Source: Alphaproteobacteria bacterium (lineage in GTDB: Bacteria > Pseudomonadota > Alphaproteobacteria > Rhizobiales > Beijerinckiaceae). Taken from it: 6,903 nt of DNA. The stretch covers positions 1-6,903 of the forward strand of contig RFXE01000097.1 of NCBI GenBank assembly GCA_009921785.1, given 5' to 3'. Under the pieces are notes generated by a model that worked only from the letters and a program-made list of their open reading frames with translations, ran no database searches and was not told where the DNA came from. This document shows, piece after piece, positions 1 through 5,881 of this stretch (the first letter of the stretch is position 1; each line of letters starts with the position of its first letter). The translations under genes and the position numbers were made by a program.

Positions 1-1470
1 GACTGCGCCGGTATGGCCGCTGACTTGTTCGAAACCTATGCCGTGACAGTCGTTGCGACGATGGTTCTCGCCTCGATCTTCTTTGCGGGTCAAAGCATTC
101 TTGCTTCGGCAATGCTTTATCCGTTGATGATCTGCGCAACCTGCATCGTGACTTCGATCATCGGCACCTTCTTCGTGAAGCTTGGTTCCGACAATTCGAT
201 CATGGGTGCGCTTTACAAAGGCCTCATCGCAACCGGCGTTCTTTCGGTTGCTGGTCTTTGGTATTCGACCGAACAGATTGGTTGGGGCGTGATCGGTCAG
301 GCGAATGGTGTCGATATCACCGGCAAGGCGCTCTTCATTTGCGGCTTGATCGGTCTTGTCGTTACAGGCCTTATCGTCTGGATCACGGAGTATTACACAG
401 GCACAGGCAAGCGTCCGGTTGTGTCGATTGCCCAAGCGTCGGTTACGGGTCACGGCACAAACGTTATTCAAGGTCTCGCAGTATCGCTTGAATCAACGGC
501 GTTGCCTGCTCTCGTCATCGTAGGCGGTATCATCTCGACCTATCAGCTCGCCGGCCTCTTCGGCACCGCGATTGCGGTGACAACGATGCTCGGTCTTGCC
601 GGTATGATCGTTGCGCTCGACGCCTTCGGTCCTGTCACCGACAATGCGGGTGGTATTGCTGAAATGGCGGGTCTGCCGAAAGAAGTTCGTCATGTCACCG
701 ATGCGCTCGACGCGGTTGGCAACACGACGAAAGCCGTCACCAAGGGCTATGCCATCGGTTCGGCTGGTCTCGGTGCGCTCGTGTTGTTCGCCGCTTACAC
801 GAATGACATTGCTGCCTTCACAAAGGCTGGCGTGCCTTACTTCAAGGATATCGGAACGGTCTCGTTTGATCTTTCCAATCCTTATGTGGTTGCAGGCCTC
901 ATCTTCGGTGGTCTCATTCCGTATCTCTTCGGTGGGATCGCGATGACGGCCGTTGGTCGTGCGGCGGGTTCAGTCGTTGAAGAAGTGCGTCGTCAGTTCA
1001 AGGAAAAGCCGGGCATCATGCAAGGCACCGATAAGCCTGACTATGCACGTGCGGTTGACATGCTGACTCAAGCAGCCATTCGCGAAATGATCATCCCGTC
1101 GCTTCTTCCTGTGCTTGCACCGCTCGTAGCTTACTTCGGCGTGTTGTTCGTGTCGGGCTCGAAGGCCAATGCCTTTGCAGCGCTCGGTGCATCGCTCTTG
1201 GGCGTGATCGTCAACGGTCTCTTCGTTGCAATCTCGATGACCTCGGGTGGTGGTGCATGGGACAATGCGAAGAAGAGCTTTGAAGACGGCTTCATCGACA
1301 AGGACGGCGTGAAGCACTTGAAGGGTTCGGATGCGCATAAGGCATCGGTGACGGGTGATACCGTCGGCGACCCTTACAAGGACACCGCAGGTCCTGCGGT
1401 CAATCCGGCGATCAAGATCACCAACATCGTTGCGCTGCTCTTGATTGCGATCCTCGCACATATGGCATGA
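1..1470 (+). CDS. hppA: Membrane-bound proton-pumping pyrophosphatase, K+-independent type (5' end cut by window)
   Basis: Partial gene: the reading frame is open from base 1 (DCAGMAADLFETYA) to the TGA at 1468-1470. That gives 489 residues; family members are about 660-720 long, so roughly 200 N-terminal residues lie outside. The enzyme hydrolyses cytosolic pyrophosphate to phosphate and pumps protons across the inner membrane. Visible family signatures are the acidic DCAGMAADLFETY loop at the left edge, DNAGGIAEMAGLP with DALDAVGNTTKAVTKGYAIG near fragment residues 214-252, and the C-terminal GGAWDNAKK, HKASVTGDTVGDPYKDTAGP block that completes the Mg-PPi site. Many hydrophobic helices lie between, and the protein ends in a hydrophobic segment. 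In the GNTTKAVT motif, Lys (codon 730-732) and Thr three residues later occupy the positions that separate K+-independent enzymes (K, T) from K+-dependent ones (A at the lysine position). Proton rather than sodium pumping follows from known family behaviour. It converges on bamE across a shared terminator. Confidence 0.97.
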   Translation, partial: DCAGMAADLFETYAVTVVATMVLASIFFAGQSILASAMLYPLMICATCIVTSIIGTFFVKLGSDNSIMGALYKGLIATGVLSVAGLWYSTEQIGWGVIGQANGVDITGKALFICGLIGLVVTGLIVWITEYYTGTGKRPVVSIAQASVTGHGTNVIQGLAVSLESTALPALVIVGGIISTYQLAGLFGTAIAVTTMLGLAGMIVALDAFGPVTDNAGGIAEMAGLPKEVRHVTDALDAVGNTTKAVTKGYAIGSAGLGALVLFAAYTNDIAAFTKAGVPYFKDIGTVSFDLSNPYVVAGLIFGGLIPYLFGGIAMTAVGRAAGSVVEEVRRQFKEKPGIMQGTDKPDYARAVDMLTQAAIREMIIPSLLPVLAPLVAYFGVLFVSGSKANAFAALGASLLGVIVNGLFVAISMTSGGGAWDNAKKSFEDGFIDKDGVKHLKGSDAHKASVTGDTVGDPYKDTAGPAVNPAIKITNIVALLLIAILAHMA

Positions 1471-1495
1471 TCGTCATCAGCATCGCTTAAAATAC

Positions 1496-1526
1496 AAAAC
1501 CCCCGGACATTGTCCGGGGGTTTTTT
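1496..1526. terminator. Bidirectional intrinsic terminator between hppA and bamE
   Basis: A perfect inverted repeat, CCCCCGGACA (1500-1509) and TGTCCGGGGG (1511-1520), folds as at least 8 G+C-rich pairs with a 5-nt loop. Six T residues follow on the plus strand (1521-1526), and AAAA (1496-1499) precedes it, giving a U-run on the minus strand. It starts 29 nt after the hppA stop and lies about 36 nt beyond the bamE stop, so it can serve both convergent genes. The plus-strand U-tract is the stronger one. Confidence 0.93.
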
Positions 1527-1556
1527 GTTTGGTGTATTTTTTCGAGAAGCGCTCGA

Positions 1557-2012
1557 TTAGGTCGAACCGACCATCCGCAACATCTGACGAACAATCGAAA
1601 GGTCGGTGCCGCCTGTTGGAGTTGCGTTTTTGTTGAAGTCGAACACTTCGCCATCCTTCATGCCATAATTGGCAAGGCTCTCGACTTTCAAAGATTTTGT
1701 GAAGATAACCGCGAGCACCCGTTGATCGGTGATTTCCGGTTTCTGGAACATATATTTCCGGTTCGTGCTTTGGCTGATGTAATACCAGCTTTGATTGCCA
1801 ACCGTAGACACTGTTGACGGTGTGCCGAGAATGGCGAGGACTTTCTTCGCGTCCATGCCGGGCTTGATTTCCGCCACCGCTTGCTCGTCGATGACATAGC
1901 CCTGCGTTTGGGGGCCCGGTGTTGTGCAAGCCGCGAGTGAACCGCCAACGAGAAGGGCGAGCGCCGCTGTCCGCAGGAGTGAGGAGGCGTTTTTACGCGT
2001 AAAATCGATCAT
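1557..2012 (-). CDS. bamE: Outer membrane protein assembly lipoprotein BamE (SmpA/OmlA family)
   Basis: 151 residues, from ATG (complement of 2010-2012) to TAA (complement of 1557-1559). BamE is a small lipoprotein of the BAM complex, which inserts beta-barrel proteins into the outer membrane from the periplasmic side. The N terminus is a lipoprotein signal: basic residues (R6, K7), a hydrophobic stretch around 12-24, then lipobox LAAC with the lipidated cysteine at position 29. The SmpA/OmlA domain covers roughly residues 37-110, with VAEIKPGMDAKKVLAILGTP followed by SWYYIS, the usual helix-turn and first strand. The tail (VFDF, then TPTGGTDLS) resembles other alphaproteobacterial BamE proteins. 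A GGAG lies 10 nt upstream of the start. The gene stands alone, divergent from the chaperone gene and convergent with hppA. Family assignment is firm; BAM membership is inferred from the family. Confidence 0.92.
   Translation of the reverse strand: MIDFTRKNASSLLRTAALALLVGGSLAACTTPGPQTQGYVIDEQAVAEIKPGMDAKKVLAILGTPSTVSTVGNQSWYYISQSTNRKYMFQKPEITDQRVLAVIFTKSLKVESLANYGMKDGEVFDFNKNATPTGGTDLSIVRQMLRMVGST
1991..2004. repeat. 14-bp perfect palindrome inside the start of bamE
   Basis: TTTTACGCGTAAAA reads the same on both strands and lies 6 nt inside the bamE coding region (codons 3-7). It could be an operator for a dimeric regulator just downstream of the bamE start, or a chance product of the basic signal-peptide codons. 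No second copy was noticed in the window. Confidence 0.35.
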
Positions 2013-2144
2013 AGGTCAAAAGACTCCGGTGAGGCCTTTGGCAAGGCACGGGATTTTCCTTGCGCGACCCCTTCCTTATGCCTTACCCCGCAGCCAAGGC
2101 AAGGGGCGCAGCCGGTGCGTCCGTCGAGGTTCGGTGGAAGGATC
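2013..2144. other. Divergent intergenic spacer with foldback potential
   Basis: This 132-bp region separates bamE (minus) from the chaperone gene (plus) and must hold promoters for both, but I see no convincing -35/-10 pair on either strand. It contains CCCCTT (2068-2073) opposite AAGGGG (2101-2106), flanked by GCG (2064-2066) and CGC (2107-2109) with one bulged A. An inner GCCTT (2080-2084) pairs with AAGGC (2096-2100) around an 11-nt loop. A separate small repeat is GCAAGG (2041-2046) with CCTTGC (2058-2063). The larger fold ends 35 nt before the chaperone start and could be leader RNA structure. Confidence 0.4.
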
Positions 2145-2699
2145 ATGGGGATTTTCTCATATTTCAAACAAAAACGCGCGAACCGTGAAATTCTTGATCG
2201 GCTTTATGGCGCGGTCATGGCGGCCGCGCGTGCAGAGGGGCTTTACCGCGATTTACGGGTTCCCGATACATTTGAGGGCCGATTTGAATCCTTTACACTC
2301 CATGCCTCTCTGGTGGCGCGGCGACTGAATATGCTTCCGTCTCCGGCGCCTGATCTCGCGCGCGATTTTGTTGATCGGATCTTTTCCGAGTTTGATGGCA
2401 TGCTGCGTGAGATGGGGGTGGGCGATATGGGCGTGCCTAAGCGTATCAAACAAATGGCTGCCGCATTTCTCGGGCGCGCCGGTGCCTATGTCGATGCGTT
2501 GCAGTCTGAGGATCGTCAGGTGATGAAGGATGTGTTGGTCCGCAACATCTATGCGTCAAAACGTCCTGCGGATGATTGCGTTGAAAAATTGATTGATTAT
2601 GTCAACGCGTTTTCAGAGACACTCGATCGTTTAGCGCTTGACGCGTTCACATCGGAAAATGTGTCTCAGACCTTGATGATCAAAGCGATCAAGGAGTGA
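2145..2699 (+). CDS. Ubiquinol-cytochrome c chaperone family protein (CBP3/UQCC1-like)
   Basis: 184 residues from ATG 2145 to TGA 2697-2699. The family, known from mitochondrial CBP3/UQCC1, assists cytochrome b and assembly of the bc1 complex; a similar role at the bacterial inner membrane is inferred. The protein is soluble and largely helical with no signal peptide. It shows the family core: an LYGAVMAAAR helix near 20-29, VPDTFEGRFES (39-49), LHASLVARRL (52-61), and the signature DGMLREMGVGDMGVPKRIKQM (84-104), then GRAGAYVDAL (110-119). I chose ATG 2145 over an in-frame GTG at 2115: MGIFSYFK is the natural N terminus of these proteins, a purine-rich GGAAGGA lies at 2136-2142 (close, with about 3 nt from GGAAGG to the ATG), and the extra ten residues do not look like family sequence. 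It overlaps nothing and is 4 nt from the DUF177 gene, so the two are probably co-transcribed. Confidence 0.9.
   Translation: MGIFSYFKQKRANREILDRLYGAVMAAARAEGLYRDLRVPDTFEGRFESFTLHASLVARRLNMLPSPAPDLARDFVDRIFSEFDGMLREMGVGDMGVPKRIKQMAAAFLGRAGAYVDALQSEDRQVMKDVLVRNIYASKRPADDCVEKLIDYVNAFSETLDRLALDAFTSENVSQTLMIKAIKE
2691..2696 (+). promoter_or_regulatory. Ribosome binding site of the DUF177 gene inside the chaperone gene
   Basis: AAGGAG occupies the last two sense codons (Lys-Glu) of the chaperone gene and lies 7 nt before the ATG at 2704. It fixes that start and suggests translational coupling of the two genes. Confidence 0.8.
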
Positions 2700-2703
2700 T
2701 CTC

Positions 2704-3228
2704 ATGCCATCATCACAAAAAACAATAGATAATAAAATACCTCTTTCGCATCTCATCGATGTGGCGACGATTAAACCTGATGGCCTTGTTGTTACGTTTG
2801 AAGCGACAGAAAGTGAACGTCAGGGTTTAGCGGCGCTGTTCGACATTCCGGCTGTTGTTAAGCTAACGGCGTCTTTCAAACTCATTCGCAAAGGCTCACG
2901 GGTAAAAGTGCGGGGCGATGTCTCCGGTGTGGTCACACGTCTATGTGTTTTGTCGGTTGAAGCCTTTGACATGGATTTCCATGAACCAGTATCCGTTGAT
3001 TTTGATGAAAACGCGGAAACGCCGCGCGATGACGAAAGTGATCTTGAAGCTCTTGATCCAATCATAGATGGTCAAATCGATCTCGGCGCACTTGCTGCTG
3101 AGTTCACGGCTTTGTCACTTGATCCCTATCCGAAAAAGCCTGGCATCGTGTTTGACTATCATGAAGATGATGATGACAAGCCGCCTTCGCCCTTTTCCGC
3201 TCTCGCTGGAATTAAACCAAAATCGTGA
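2704..3228 (+). CDS. yceD: DUF177 / YceD family protein
   Basis: 174 residues, ATG to TGA at 3226-3228. The family (YceD, DUF177) is linked in bacteria and plants to accumulation of 23S/large-subunit rRNA, but its molecular activity is not settled, so function here is by family only. It is a soluble, acidic protein. The central beta-rich part contains KLTASFKLIRKGSRVKVRG (53-71) and the strand VVTRLCVLSVEAF (77-89). This is where many homologues carry a CxxC-type pair; here there is only one cysteine (Cys81), as seems usual in alphaproteobacteria. The family hallmark DPIIDGQIDLGALAAEF (118-134) and LDPYPKKPG (139-147) follow, then an acidic DDDD stretch and the conserved SPFSALA tail. In enterobacteria the gene sits directly before rpmF and plsX; here rpmF is absent and plsX follows after 152 bp. 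Confidence 0.9.
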   Translation: MPSSQKTIDNKIPLSHLIDVATIKPDGLVVTFEATESERQGLAALFDIPAVVKLTASFKLIRKGSRVKVRGDVSGVVTRLCVLSVEAFDMDFHEPVSVDFDENAETPRDDESDLEALDPIIDGQIDLGALAAEFTALSLDPYPKKPGIVFDYHEDDDDKPPSPFSALAGIKPKS

Positions 3229-3234
3229 AGAACG

Positions 3235-3265
3235 CTGGCCTATGTGAAGCAGAGACATCAGCCAG
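3235..3265 (+). other. Possible stem-loop downstream of the DUF177 gene
   Basis: CTGGC (3235-3239) pairs with GCCAG (3261-3265), and after a symmetric 2x2 internal loop ATGT (3242-3245) pairs with ACAT (3255-3258) around a 9-nt loop. No U-run follows, so it is not a clear intrinsic terminator. It may be a transcript-processing or attenuating structure, or chance. Confidence 0.3.
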
Positions 3266-3269
3266 GGGG

Positions 3270-3298
3270 TTGGCCCGGGGGCGCGGGACCGCTAATGT
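3270..3298 (+). promoter_or_regulatory. Candidate promoter for plsX-fabH
   Basis: TTGGCC (3270-3275) and TAATGT (3293-3298) are separated by 17 bp, placing a start near 3305, about 75 nt before the plsX ATG. Matches to consensus are only 4/6 and 3/6. The 152-bp gap between genes that are otherwise tightly packed makes an internal promoter plausible. Confidence 0.3.
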
Positions 3299-3380
3299 CA
3301 AAATCAAATCTGAACGAGCCGGACGGGATTCGGTGCAAGAAATCCAGGATCACTTAAGGTCCAGAATTGATTGAGGCGCG

Positions 3381-4469
3381 ATGACGGCGGCACGAGTAAA
3401 ACTTGCGCTTGACGCTATGGGGGGCGATCACGGGCCTGAAACCGTGATCCCTGGCGCGGCTTTGGCGCTTGAACGTCATCCTGAGATCAGTTTCTTGTTG
3501 TTTGGTGATCCCGAGCGTATTCGCCTTTTACTTGAAAAGCATCCTCGTCTTGCAACCGTAAGTGAAGTCCGTGCTTCAGAAATTTTCATCTCGATGGATG
3601 AGAAGCCCGGTCAAGCTCTGCGCCGTGGTCGCGGCAAATCGTCGATGTGGCAAGCGATCCAAGCGGTTAAAGACGGTGAGGCCGATGCGGCTGTGTCTGC
3701 GGGCAATACCGGCGCGTTGATGGCAATGGCGACTTTTTGTTTGCGCACGATGGCAGGCGTTGACCGACCGGCGATTGCCGCGATCTGGCCAACCATTCGG
3801 GGTGAGTCGATTGTTCTTGATGTTGGCGCAACGATTGGTGCGGATTCACGGCATCTTGTGACGATGTCGTTGATGGGCTCTGCGATGGCAAGCATCCTTT
3901 TTGATCTCGATACGCCCACGGTCGGCTTGCTGAATGTCGGCACTGAAGATGTGAAAGGCCTTGATGAAATTCGCGAGGCGGGCCGCGTAATGCGTGAACT
4001 TCCCATTCCCTCATTCCGTTATGACGGATTTGTTGAAGGTGATGATATTGGCCAAGGCACTGTCGATGTTGTTGTGACCGAAGGATTCTCCGGCAACATC
4101 GCCTTGAAGACCGCTGAAGGCACAGCCAAGCAGATCGCGACTTATCTTCGTCAAGCAATGGGCTCAAGCCTGATGAGCCGCATCGGATATCTTTTTGCGC
4201 GCTCTGCTTTTGCGGCTCTCAAAGATCGATTGGATCCTCGCAAAGTGAATGGTGGTGTATTTTTGGGGCTTGATGGCGTTGTGATTAAAAGTCACGGCGG
4301 TACCGATGGTGTTGGTTTTGCGGCGGCCATCGATGTTGGTTATGACATGGTCAAATATCAATTGCAGGATCGCATTCGTTCATCCTTGCAAGCGTCACTT
4401 GCAAGTCTTGAGGCCGCCGATCATAAGCAGGCCGCAAGCGTGGCGACCGACCAAGGAGCAGCATCGTGA
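3381..4469 (+). CDS. plsX: Phosphate acyltransferase PlsX
   Basis: 362 residues, ATG to TGA at 4467-4469. PlsX converts acyl-ACP and phosphate to acyl-phosphate, the acyl donor for PlsY in phosphatidic acid synthesis; it is a soluble enzyme that associates with the membrane surface. The sequence is full length and shows the family motifs in order: LDAMGGDHG (10-18), SAGNTGALMA (106-115), LDVGAT (146-151), LLNVGTED (183-190), EGFSGN (234-239) and KSHGGTDGVGF (303-313). An in-frame TGA at 3372-3374 rules out any longer start, and GAGG at 3373-3376 lies 4 nt before the ATG, a rather tight ribosome site. The last 20 or so residues are Ala/Gln-rich and unlike the core, as is common at the C terminus. 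Its stop overlaps the fabH start, so the two are almost certainly one operon. Confidence 0.97.
   Translation: MTAARVKLALDAMGGDHGPETVIPGAALALERHPEISFLLFGDPERIRLLLEKHPRLATVSEVRASEIFISMDEKPGQALRRGRGKSSMWQAIQAVKDGEADAAVSAGNTGALMAMATFCLRTMAGVDRPAIAAIWPTIRGESIVLDVGATIGADSRHLVTMSLMGSAMASILFDLDTPTVGLLNVGTEDVKGLDEIREAGRVMRELPIPSFRYDGFVEGDDIGQGTVDVVVTEGFSGNIALKTAEGTAKQIATYLRQAMGSSLMSRIGYLFARSAFAALKDRLDPRKVNGGVFLGLDGVVIKSHGGTDGVGFAAAIDVGYDMVKYQLQDRIRSSLQASLASLEAADHKQAASVATDQGAAS
4453..4458 (+). promoter_or_regulatory. Ribosome binding site deciding the fabH GTG start
   Basis: AAGGAG lies inside the 3' end of plsX, 7 nt before GTG 4466 but 13 nt before the in-frame ATG at 4472. The spacing favours GTG, whose last two bases overlap the plsX TGA (GTGA), an arrangement typical of translational coupling. 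Confidence 0.7.
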
Positions 4470-5440
4470 CCATGCGTTCTGTTGTTCTTGGCACAGGCCA
4501 TTATCTTCCGAAAAAATGTATGACCAATGCGGATCTCGAGTCATTGGTTGAGACAAATGACGAATGGATTGTCGAACGCACGGGTATTCGCCAACGTCAT
4601 ATCGCTGGTGAGGGTGAAACAACCTCGATGCTTGCGATTGAAGCGGCAAAGCGTGCGCTTGCTGATGCGACGATTGATGCAAGCTCGATTGATCTCATCA
4701 TCCTCGCCACGGCAACGCCCGATCATACATTTCCGTCAACCGCGACGCAGGTGCAGGCCGCTCTCGGCATCACAGGCGGTGCGGCCTTTGATATTCATGC
4801 GGTGTGTTCGGGTTTCGTCTATGCACTTACGACCGCTGATAATTTTTTGAAATCAGGTTCGGCGCAACGCGCTTTAGTGATCGGCGCTGAAACCTTCTCG
4901 CGCATTCTTGATTGGACTGATCGCACGACCTGCGTGTTGTTTGGCGATGGTGCGGGTGCCGTTATTCTCGACGCTCAAAAGGGCGCGGGCACGAATGCGG
5001 ATCGCGGCGTGCTCTGCACGCATCTGCGCTCCGATGGACGCCATCTCGACAAGCTCTATGTCGATGGTGGTCCGTCAACCACAATGACGACAGGTCATCT
5101 GCGCATGGAAGGCAAGGAAGTCTTCCGCCACGCCGTGATCAATCTTGCCGAGACGGTCGATGAATCGCTGCATCGGGCGGGGATCGCCGCCTCTGATGTG
5201 CAATGGTTTGTGCCCCATCAGGCCAATCGCCGGATCATTGATGCGACTGCCAAAAAACTAGGCATCGATCCCTCGCGTGTGGTCGTTACTGTGGATGTCC
5301 ACGGCAATACATCAGCGGCCTCCATTCCCCTCGCGCTGTCGGTGGCGCGCCATGATGGGCGGATCAAACAGGGTGATCTCGTCCTGATCGAGGCAATGGG
5401 CGGCGGCTTCACATGGGGGTCGGCGCTAATCCGATGGTAG
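4466..5440 (+). CDS. fabH: Beta-ketoacyl-ACP synthase III FabH
   Basis: 324 residues from GTG 4466 to TAG 5438-5440; starting at ATG 4472 would give 322, and both are close to the usual 317-325. FabH starts type II fatty acid synthesis by condensing an acyl-CoA, usually acetyl-CoA, with malonyl-ACP in the cytosol. The full catalytic triad is present: Cys114 in HAVCSGF, His251 in VPHQANRR and Asn281 in VHGNTSAASIP. Other family features are TNDEWIVERTGIRQR (29-43), the first half of the thiolase fold with FGDGAGAV (159-166), and the C-terminal GGGFTWGSALIRW. Acyl-chain preference cannot be read from the sequence with confidence. It is coupled to plsX, linking chain initiation with phospholipid synthesis, as in many bacteria. 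Confidence 0.97.
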   Translation: MTMRSVVLGTGHYLPKKCMTNADLESLVETNDEWIVERTGIRQRHIAGEGETTSMLAIEAAKRALADATIDASSIDLIILATATPDHTFPSTATQVQAALGITGGAAFDIHAVCSGFVYALTTADNFLKSGSAQRALVIGAETFSRILDWTDRTTCVLFGDGAGAVILDAQKGAGTNADRGVLCTHLRSDGRHLDKLYVDGGPSTTMTTGHLRMEGKEVFRHAVINLAETVDESLHRAGIAASDVQWFVPHQANRRIIDATAKKLGIDPSRVVVTVDVHGNTSAASIPLALSVARHDGRIKQGDLVLIEAMGGGFTWGSALIRW

Positions 5441-5441
5441 G

Positions 5442-5454
5442 GAAGCGCTTGATA
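5442..5454 (-). promoter_or_regulatory. Near-consensus IHF binding site upstream of ihfA
   Basis: Read on the minus strand the sequence is TATCAAGCGCTTC, against the IHF consensus WATCAANNNNTTR: every specified position fits except the last (C instead of R). An A/T-rich stretch (around 5452-5468) flanks it. It begins 2 nt after the fabH stop and lies about 20 bp upstream of the candidate -35 of ihfA. Autoregulation by IHF is known for E. coli ihfA; applying it here is inference. Confidence 0.4.
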
Positions 5455-5473
5455 AATCTTGGTAAATAGAGCA

Positions 5474-5502
5474 TTGACGCGCTGTTTCGCCCGCAATAGG
5501 GT
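5474..5502 (+). promoter_or_regulatory. ihfA: Candidate ihfA promoter
   Basis: TTGACG (5474-5479, 5/6 to consensus) is followed after 17 bp by TAGGGT (5497-5502, 3/6). A start near 5509 would give a leader of about 17 nt ending in the AGAGGAG ribosome site (5514-5520). The -35 is good and the -10 poor, which would suit a regulated or activator-aided promoter. Read-through from plsX-fabH is also possible, since no terminator follows fabH. Confidence 0.45.
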
Positions 5503-5511
5503 TTGCGGGCG
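5488..5511. repeat. 9-bp perfect inverted repeat enclosing the candidate ihfA -10
   Basis: CGCCCGCAA (5488-5496) and TTGCGGGCG (5503-5511) are exact reverse complements separated by six bases, and those six are the candidate -10 hexamer TAGGGT. With no U-run after it, it does not look like a fabH terminator. It may be an operator for a dimeric repressor or an RNA hairpin just ahead of the ribosome site (AGAGGAG, 5514-5520). Confidence 0.5.
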
Positions 5512-5525
5512 TAAGAGGAGTTTGT

Positions 5526-5837
5526 ATGGCGCAACGAACAGTGACACGCGCAGAATTGAGCGAAGCCGTTTATCAACGGATCGGTCTGTCGCGGAGCGAG
5601 TCCTCTGCGCTCGTTGAATTGGTCCTTGAGGAAATTTCAGCCTCGCTCGCACGAGGCGACAGCGTGAAACTCTCCTCTTTCGGTTCATTCCTCGTCCGTG
5701 ACAAAGGGCAGCGCATTGGCCGTAACCCGAAAACGGGTGTCGAAGTGCCTATCGAGCCGCGTCGGGTGATGGTTTTCAAGCCATCAAACATCATGAAAGC
5801 CCGCGTGAACGGCGAAGAGGTTCCCGACTCGGATTGA
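5526..5837 (+). CDS. ihfA: Integration host factor subunit alpha
   Basis: 103 residues, ATG to TGA at 5835-5837. IHF alpha pairs with IHF beta and bends DNA sharply at specific sites, affecting transcription, recombination and replication. The protein is the standard HU/IHF fold: helices at about 7-44 (TRAELSEAVYQRIGLSRSE, then LVELVLEEISASL), the beta saddle with GDSVKLSSFGSFLVRDK (44-60), and the DNA-binding arm GRNPKTGVEVPI (65-76) with the intercalating proline at 68. VMVFKPSNIMKARVN follows, close to the alpha-subunit FRPGQKLK region rather than to HU. Assignment to alpha rather than beta rests on this tail and on the neighbouring MerR-like gene, a common alphaproteobacterial pairing. 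AGAGGAG at 5514-5520 lies 5 nt before the ATG. No ihfB is in the window. Confidence 0.93.
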   Translation: MAQRTVTRAELSEAVYQRIGLSRSESSALVELVLEEISASLARGDSVKLSSFGSFLVRDKGQRIGRNPKTGVEVPIEPRRVMVFKPSNIMKARVNGEEVPDSD

Positions 5838-5881
5838 TCACGCTAGGCTCCTCACCATGATTTTCGAGGGAGGGCGCGGTT

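Noticed and set aside
970..1461. 163-codon open frame on the minus strand within hppA
   Set aside because: It lies wholly antisense to a well-conserved membrane protein gene, and its product is rich in His, Arg and Cys with no recognisable domain: a codon shadow.
1477..1929. 150-codon minus-strand frame overlapping bamE
   Set aside because: It runs through the intrinsic terminator and overlaps the confident bamE frame; the translation resembles no family.
2115..2144. GTG at 2115 as start of the chaperone gene
   Set aside because: It adds ten residues unlike the family, while MGIFSYFK at 2145 is the expected N terminus and has a purine-rich site before it.
3229..3380. Hidden rpmF (L32) gene between yceD and plsX
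   Set aside because: The gap is 152 bp and holds no frame with the L32 sequence; rpmF is usually elsewhere in alphaproteobacteria.
3611..4167. Two long minus-strand frames inside plsX
   Set aside because: Both are antisense to conserved PlsX motifs, low in recognisable structure and without ribosome sites.
4472..4474. ATG as the fabH start
   Set aside because: The AAGGAG site is 13 nt away, against 7 nt for GTG 4466. Not excluded, but less likely; only two residues differ.
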